Origin: Quillaja saponaria
Taxonomy: Eukaryota > Streptophyta > Magnoliopsida > Fabales > Quillajaceae
Length of the DNA: 64,000 nt
NCBI GenBank assembly: GCA_029379385.1
Contig: CM055607.1
Coordinates: forward strand, 17,174,001-17,238,000
Reading direction: 5' to 3'
The notes under the pieces were generated by a model. The model saw only the letters and a program-made list of their open reading frames with translations. It had not been told where the DNA came from and searched no databases. Of this stretch, positions 59,150 to 64,000 are shown piece after piece (positions within the stretch are counted from its first letter, which is position 1; each line of letters opens with the position of its first letter). Made by a program: the position numbers and the translations under genes.

Positions 59150-61860
59150 CCTGCATAAAGAACCAAACCAACAAGAATATTGTTGCTGCTACTAAGTTCT
59201 TGATTAAGCTAATTAAAGCCTAACCTTTTAACATCATGCTTGTAATGGTGATTGAAGTCTCAAATGATGAAGAAAGAATGCTAAAATTGGAAAAAGAAAA
59301 GATCCTAGTACTCACAAAAACTATTGATGATAAAGATATTAAGATTGCAACCCTTATGAAGATCTTAGAGGTACAAAATATTGCCGAGTTAAGTTAAAAC
59401 CCAACTCACCTTCTTGATTTAACCCCAAACATCGTCACTTGGACAAAGAAAATAAAAAAGATGAGGCTGAAGCTTCTTAACAAATTCCCATATCCATAGT
59501 GACACTCTTGGTACAACAGTTACAAGACATATCACCAACATTATCCCAACACAATATAGAGAATCTTTGCAAAATTCGTTTATGAACTTAAAGCTATACA
59601 CGATGTTGATCGACAACATTAAATTACTTGTCAAGTATCAACCTTCAAAATTCAACCAGTTTAATCGAAATGGAAACCTCAAATAACACGTTGCTCATTT
59701 TATTAAGACTTGTGAAAATGTTGAGATTTAGGAATATCTTCTTGTCAGGTAATTTGTTCGATCATGTTGAATTAAATGAATAATTTAGTTTAATAATACC
59801 TTAATTAGATTTTGATGATAACTAAATAATTATGTACAAATTACATAATTGATTAATTAACATTATTATTTTGCAAGTACGTTCGATTGAAAGACAAAAG
59901 TCAACGGCAGAAAGACAAAGTCAACAATTAATATTGTAGAAGTTGAACTTATCTATGTCAGGTGAACAACATTTATCACAGTTAGCTAAAGTACGTAATG
60001 AGATCATTTTATTTGTTTGCTGAGGAGTTTATATCAATCACCTGAAGCTTCATTCATTAACTGAAGTTCGTTATATGACAACGTTTCATTTTAAACAGTC
60101 AGCTGAAGTCTTTTAATGAATGCTTTCAGTTAACTAAAGTCACTCAGCTAAAACTTTTTCAAATGCAACATTTTATCTAATGTTAGTTAGCTGAAGCTAC
60201 TCAATGGATATTACCATAGTCAGTTGAAAATACAAATGATAGTGGTTTAAATGAAGATAGTTAGCTAAAGATTCATAGCCAGTTGTATCTTGATCAACTA
60301 TATTTATCTCAGCTAACTGAACTGCCATACAACATACCAAATAATTATGTTCCATTAACATAATTAACTCAATCTTCTTAGCTGTGCTTTTGGACAAACA
60401 ATCAACTGAACCTCGAATTTGGATCAACTAATTTCATTAGTTGTGTTGTGTTCAATCAATGTTCATATTCTGCCTTAACTATTTAGTTTAAATATGTCTT
60501 TTTATGCCAAATTCAGATTCAAACAAATTTGATAGCTTAGAGAATAATATTAATGTCACTATATTACTCAGATTGTACAAAGATCTTCATAAACTACCTG
60601 ACGAGAATTACAACACGCTACCATAAATTTTAGAGAAAGGACAAATGTGGCTATCCTTTATTCAAGCCTTGCAGTGTCTGAGACAACATTATGCAATTCT
60701 TTGAGGAGTGACTAGAATTTAGTTATGCCTATATATTAAAGAAATCAAGATAAAGACGAACAACTAATTTCTAAAGCTACTGATCATTTACCAAGCCTTC
60801 ATTCTCAAATTGAAATTTGAGATTCCTTGAAATAAAGAAAGACTTGAAATTTCATAACCTTTGTTCTCTGTTAGCTCAATCATCAAAATCCTAAACTTTT
60901 ATCCTTTTCTCTCAGAGGAATCGTTTTGGATAGGTAAGTTGAGTTTGAGCTTGAGTTAATAAACAATTGGGAGCAGCTTGAAAGAGATTTTCTTAACCGA
61001 TTCTATAGTACTTGATGTACGATTAGCTTGGTTGAGCTTACAAATACCACGCGATGGATGGATGAGCCAGTCACTGACTACATAAAATGATAAGGAATTG
61101 TAAGTTTAGACTACAAGGAGCAAATATAAAAAATCTGCTTTGTTGAAATTTGCACACAAGGTATGCATTGGAAGCTCTTATACATTCTACAAGGAATCAA
61201 GCCTCAAACATTTGAAAAATAGATAACTTGCGCACATGACATGGAGTTAAGCATAGCAAGTCATAGGAATAATAATCTTTTAATGTTGGAACAAAGAAAG
61301 AAAGAAAAAAATTATTGAGTCTACAAAGAGTCCACTTAGAGACTTAATGTTAAAAAAAAAAAAAAAAAAAAAAAGTCAAGTTTGACCTGAAGAACATTGA
61401 CATAGCAAGGTGAGTAGAAATATCCTTTTTTTTGACGTTGACATCCCAAAAATATTATATCAATTACTAGAATAATCTTATTGATCTTCCAGCACGTAAA
61501 CAACATGAGGAACTTGAAAATCTCAATGGTCCAAACTAATGTAATTACCACATGATCGTTTACAATGCAAAAATGCTTCATGATTAATGAGCCCATTCTA
61601 AAACTCGTATAAGATTGGAAGATTAATCTAGACAATGACGATATTGTGGAGGCTAACTGTACTACTATCAAAATGGGATCACCAAGTACAAATAAGCTTC
61701 ATATTTGGTTAACTACATAATATCGGTAATCACTCCTTAAAGAACAAAAATTAGGTTAATTTGTTTCGGCAATATGAATCTTGTCATGGTCCAGCACCTA
61801 ACTTATGAAATGAAAGATGACAACATGGAAGAAGTGTACATGACCTACATCTTTGAGAAC
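59150..61860 (+). pseudogene. Ty3/gypsy gag relic, interrupted by an LTR-like insertion
   Basis: Decayed gag text is readable in changing frames. From about 59240 comes an N-terminal helical region (EERMLKLEKEKILVLTKTID). A block around 59630-59770 follows, with YQPSKFNQFN, HVAHFIKTCE and FVRS. After the insertion come S-L-R-G from about 60915, NNWEQLERDFLNRFYS (60967-61014), LVELTNTTRWMDEPVTDYIK and [18 protein letters not shown] (61150-61205), then AHDMELSIAS. Only scraps of the following region remain (NLVMVQHLTYEM, 61774). Stops are scattered throughout. No LTR of its own was identified. Confidence 0.75.
59765..60912 (+). mobile_element. LTR-like insertion (probable solo LTR) within the gag relic
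   Basis: The gag frame breaks after FVRS at about 59764 and resumes as SLRG at about 60913. The intervening ~1.15 kb starts TGTTGAATTAAATG and contains no coding sequence. It does contain many degenerate CAGYTRRCTGAAGT words between 59970 and 60310. A clean target duplication was not seen, so the right boundary is approximate. Confidence 0.5.
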
Positions 61861-61891
61861 TTGTCAAAAAAAAGAAAAAGAAAAATGATTA

Positions 61892-62380
61892 CACTACCAA
61901 AAAATGCATTATCTGTATTTTCCAAATGTAGATACAGAAGGTCACAATATAGATGCAAAAAATAATCAACGTCTGCACATAAATGAAGATAAGTAGACAC
62001 AGTAAACCTATACTCTGATACTATTTTTTGCATGTGTGCAAACAGCAGATGCAAAATCTAGACACCAATAATTAGATATAAAGTATCAGAATTTGGTTTC
62101 CTAACGCTGACATGCAGACGAAGATACAATTGCGTTTGCAGAACAAACGAAGAAAAACATACACAAATATTTTTATTATTTTTTTATATTTTATTTGAGT
62201 CTTGCAAACACAGATAATAAAATTACAGACCCAAATGATGAAAATAACTTAATTATTTTATTTTAATTAATTTTTAATTTTATACCTATAAATACCTACC
62301 TAAAAAAATAATATTTAAATTCAAATTTTATATAAAAAAATATTATACTAAAATCATTTATAATAAATACTAAATTGAAA
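61892..62380 (+). mobile_element. CACTA-like terminus with subterminal repeats
   Basis: CACTACCAAAAAATGCATTA at 61892 is a typical CACTA end. Within the next 260 bp, words around GCAGATGCAAAA/TTTTTTGCATGTGTGC and GTAGATACAGA recur in both orientations, like subterminal repeats. No matching right end (TTGGTAGTG) occurs before the window ends, so the element is truncated or continues outside. Confidence 0.45.
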
Positions 62381-62607
62381 AAAAAAAAAAAAAACATAAA
62401 TCTAAAAATCGGCACTCATCTCCAAATCCTAAGTCTTCATCATTTCGAGCTTGTTCGTCAGCTTGATTCACGAATGAAGCCTGGAACTTAGTAGTGGATT
62501 CTGAAATAATCAAACTAAATTTGTTATAATATATACTTACATTAATATGAATGTATGTTAAAACTCTAATTAACTAAGTTGGACAAATTAAGCAAAAATT
62601 TTCAATG

Positions 62608-63060
62608 TTTTTTCCTTGAATCTTAAAATTCATCCTAAAATCCTAACTGTTAATCCAAATGAATTTTTTTTTTTTTTATAGGTCTTATTTATCCACACAA
62701 TTTTGTTGATACTCCTGGAATCCTAAACGGACTCGTATTTGACCGTTTTGCCATGTCGAACCCAATTTTTCAAAGTTTTTGTCTTGAAACTCAAAGTTCA
62801 ACCTACTATCTTAACCATTGATCCAAATGGATTTTCGTTTCTTTCTATACGTCTTATTAATCCCCATGGTCGTTCCAGTACTCCAGAATCCTAAACAAAC
62901 TAGTGTTTGACTATTTTGCTCCCGAACCCAAGTTTTTAAAGTTTTTTCCTTAAAACTCAAAGTTTGGCCTCCTATTAGGTCTTATTTATCCCCACAATCA
63001 TGTTGGTTCTCCTAGAATCCTAAACAGACTGGTATTCAGCCATTTTGCCCCCTAACTTAG
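62608..63060 (+). repeat. ~167-bp tandem repeat, three units
   Basis: Unit starts lie near 62608, 62776 and 62942 (spacings 168 and 166). Shared blocks are TTCTTGAAACTCAAAGT-like openings, TGATCCAAATGGATTTT-like text, GGTCTTATTTATCC, and AATCCTAAACRRACT followed by TTTGACCRTTTTGCC. The third unit lacks about 45 bp between its opening and GGTCTTATTTATCC. Units have diverged but align along their whole length. Confidence 0.85.
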
Positions 63061-64000
63061 GTGGATATTAATTAAGTTATCGACAATATCTTGGAAGAGT
63101 TAAGCTGCTATTACCGATTCTTCTCATTAAGATCTAGTAAGACTGGTTTCGGATAAATGAATCTTTCTCACACTTTGATTTCTCAAACATGTCTAACTAT
63201 ATTAGTACTTAAAAATGACACATACACAATTCAGTTTGGTTAAATGAATGAGAAATATTATTCACCTCGTAAAGAATACAATTACAAGAACTACATAATT
63301 TACACAATAGAAAATGGACAAGCATTATAAAAAGTCTTATTTATATAATTTTTCACCAACAAGAATCAACTAGTTATTTACAACTCATTAAATTACATAA
63401 CCTTTTGAATATATTCTTTAAATCCAAATCCCTTATATTCAATCAATTCTTTGTTTTTTTTCCTTCTAAATGAGATAGTCGTTCCTTGCCAAGCTAGTCT
63501 CATTGTATAAGTAGTTAGGCTTTACTTTCTATTTGTAGCATTCCAATCCAACTTGGAAAGAAGACTGAATTTCTTTTTTCTAGATGAATCGTACTATTTT
63601 TGTTCATCCCTATCAACCCTAATCCCTAGTATCTTTCTCCAGTTTCTTTTGACCTTCTAATGTAGTGTAGGAAAGAAAACTGAATTTCTTCCTTGTTGGG
63701 CTCACCTTTTTGTTGTCATTACTTATAAATTTACTTGTATCACTACATCTTTATATAGTTTGCTGACCCATCCAACCATGTTTGTCATCGTTGACCTACC
63801 TCAGTTGGTAGTTGTTGAAAAACCAAAAGATTGATAGCATTTTGGTTAATCTACATTGTCGGCTTCATGCGGATTTATCATGATAAGAAAACACCTTTTG
63901 TTATTCTTGCTACAATAAATTTTTCATTTTAAAAACTTATCATCCTAGTCCAGCTCGGTATATTTACGAATAAAAAAAGAAGAAGTTACATTACTACTAA
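63061..64000. other. AT-rich DNA to the window end, nothing recognised
   Basis: No coding region, splice-supported exon or named repeat was found. A short local duplication (GAAAGAAGACTGAATTTCTT near 63555 and GAAAGAAAACTGAATTTCTT near 63672) is visible. Confidence 0.5.

Overview
The window looks like nuclear DNA of a eudicot plant. It is AT-rich, its genes are split by GT-AG introns, and most of it is transposable-element sequence from classic plant families: Ty3/gypsy chromoviruses, Ty1/copia, CACTA and Mutator-like elements. The species cannot be named from the sequence. No tRNA, rRNA or CRISPR was recognised.

Left end, 1-14.4 kb, is the gene-bearing part. The 3' part of a plus-strand gene (exons 241-4635) encodes a protein with tandem thioredoxin-fold/GST N-terminal domains. 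Its penultimate coding intron (2.9 kb) carries an inverted repeat. A five-exon alpha-carbonic anhydrase gene, complete in the coding region, lies at 9744-11441 (+). An intronless gene of unknown function encoding a basic, Ser/Arg/Lys-rich 293-residue protein lies at 13405-14286 (-). These are the only probable host genes; nothing suggests they work together.

From 16.75 to 24.23 kb lies a 7.48-kb Mutator-like element (MULE) with a perfect 9-bp target duplication and ~290-bp terminal inverted repeats full of small palindromes. It carries two minus-strand units: a broken MURA-type transposase and a gene encoding a plant mobile domain (PMD, the MAIN/MAIL type). It is the most informative object in the window.

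From 24.2 to 35.0 kb is an AT-rich, gene-poor desert with LTR scraps and tandem duplications. From 35.04 to 45.32 kb is a CACTA element with a CAT target duplication. It is split by a 5.1-kb Ty3/gypsy chromovirus (39603-44710, minus orientation, GTCTC target duplication, three LTR copies). The CACTA itself appears to sit inside an old gypsy-type LTR, giving a three-level nest, and it may carry a captured exon.

From 46 to 62 kb are successive decayed retroelements on the plus strand: a 5'-truncated gypsy chromovirus of Del/Tekay type with a 1.87-kb 3' LTR (48.1-54.5 kb), a gag-less copia (54686-58703), and a gypsy gag relic (59.15-61.86 kb) interrupted by an LTR-like insertion. A CACTA-like terminus starts at 61892, followed by a ~167-bp tandem repeat and featureless DNA to the end. 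All retroelement and transposase reading frames carry stops or frameshifts.
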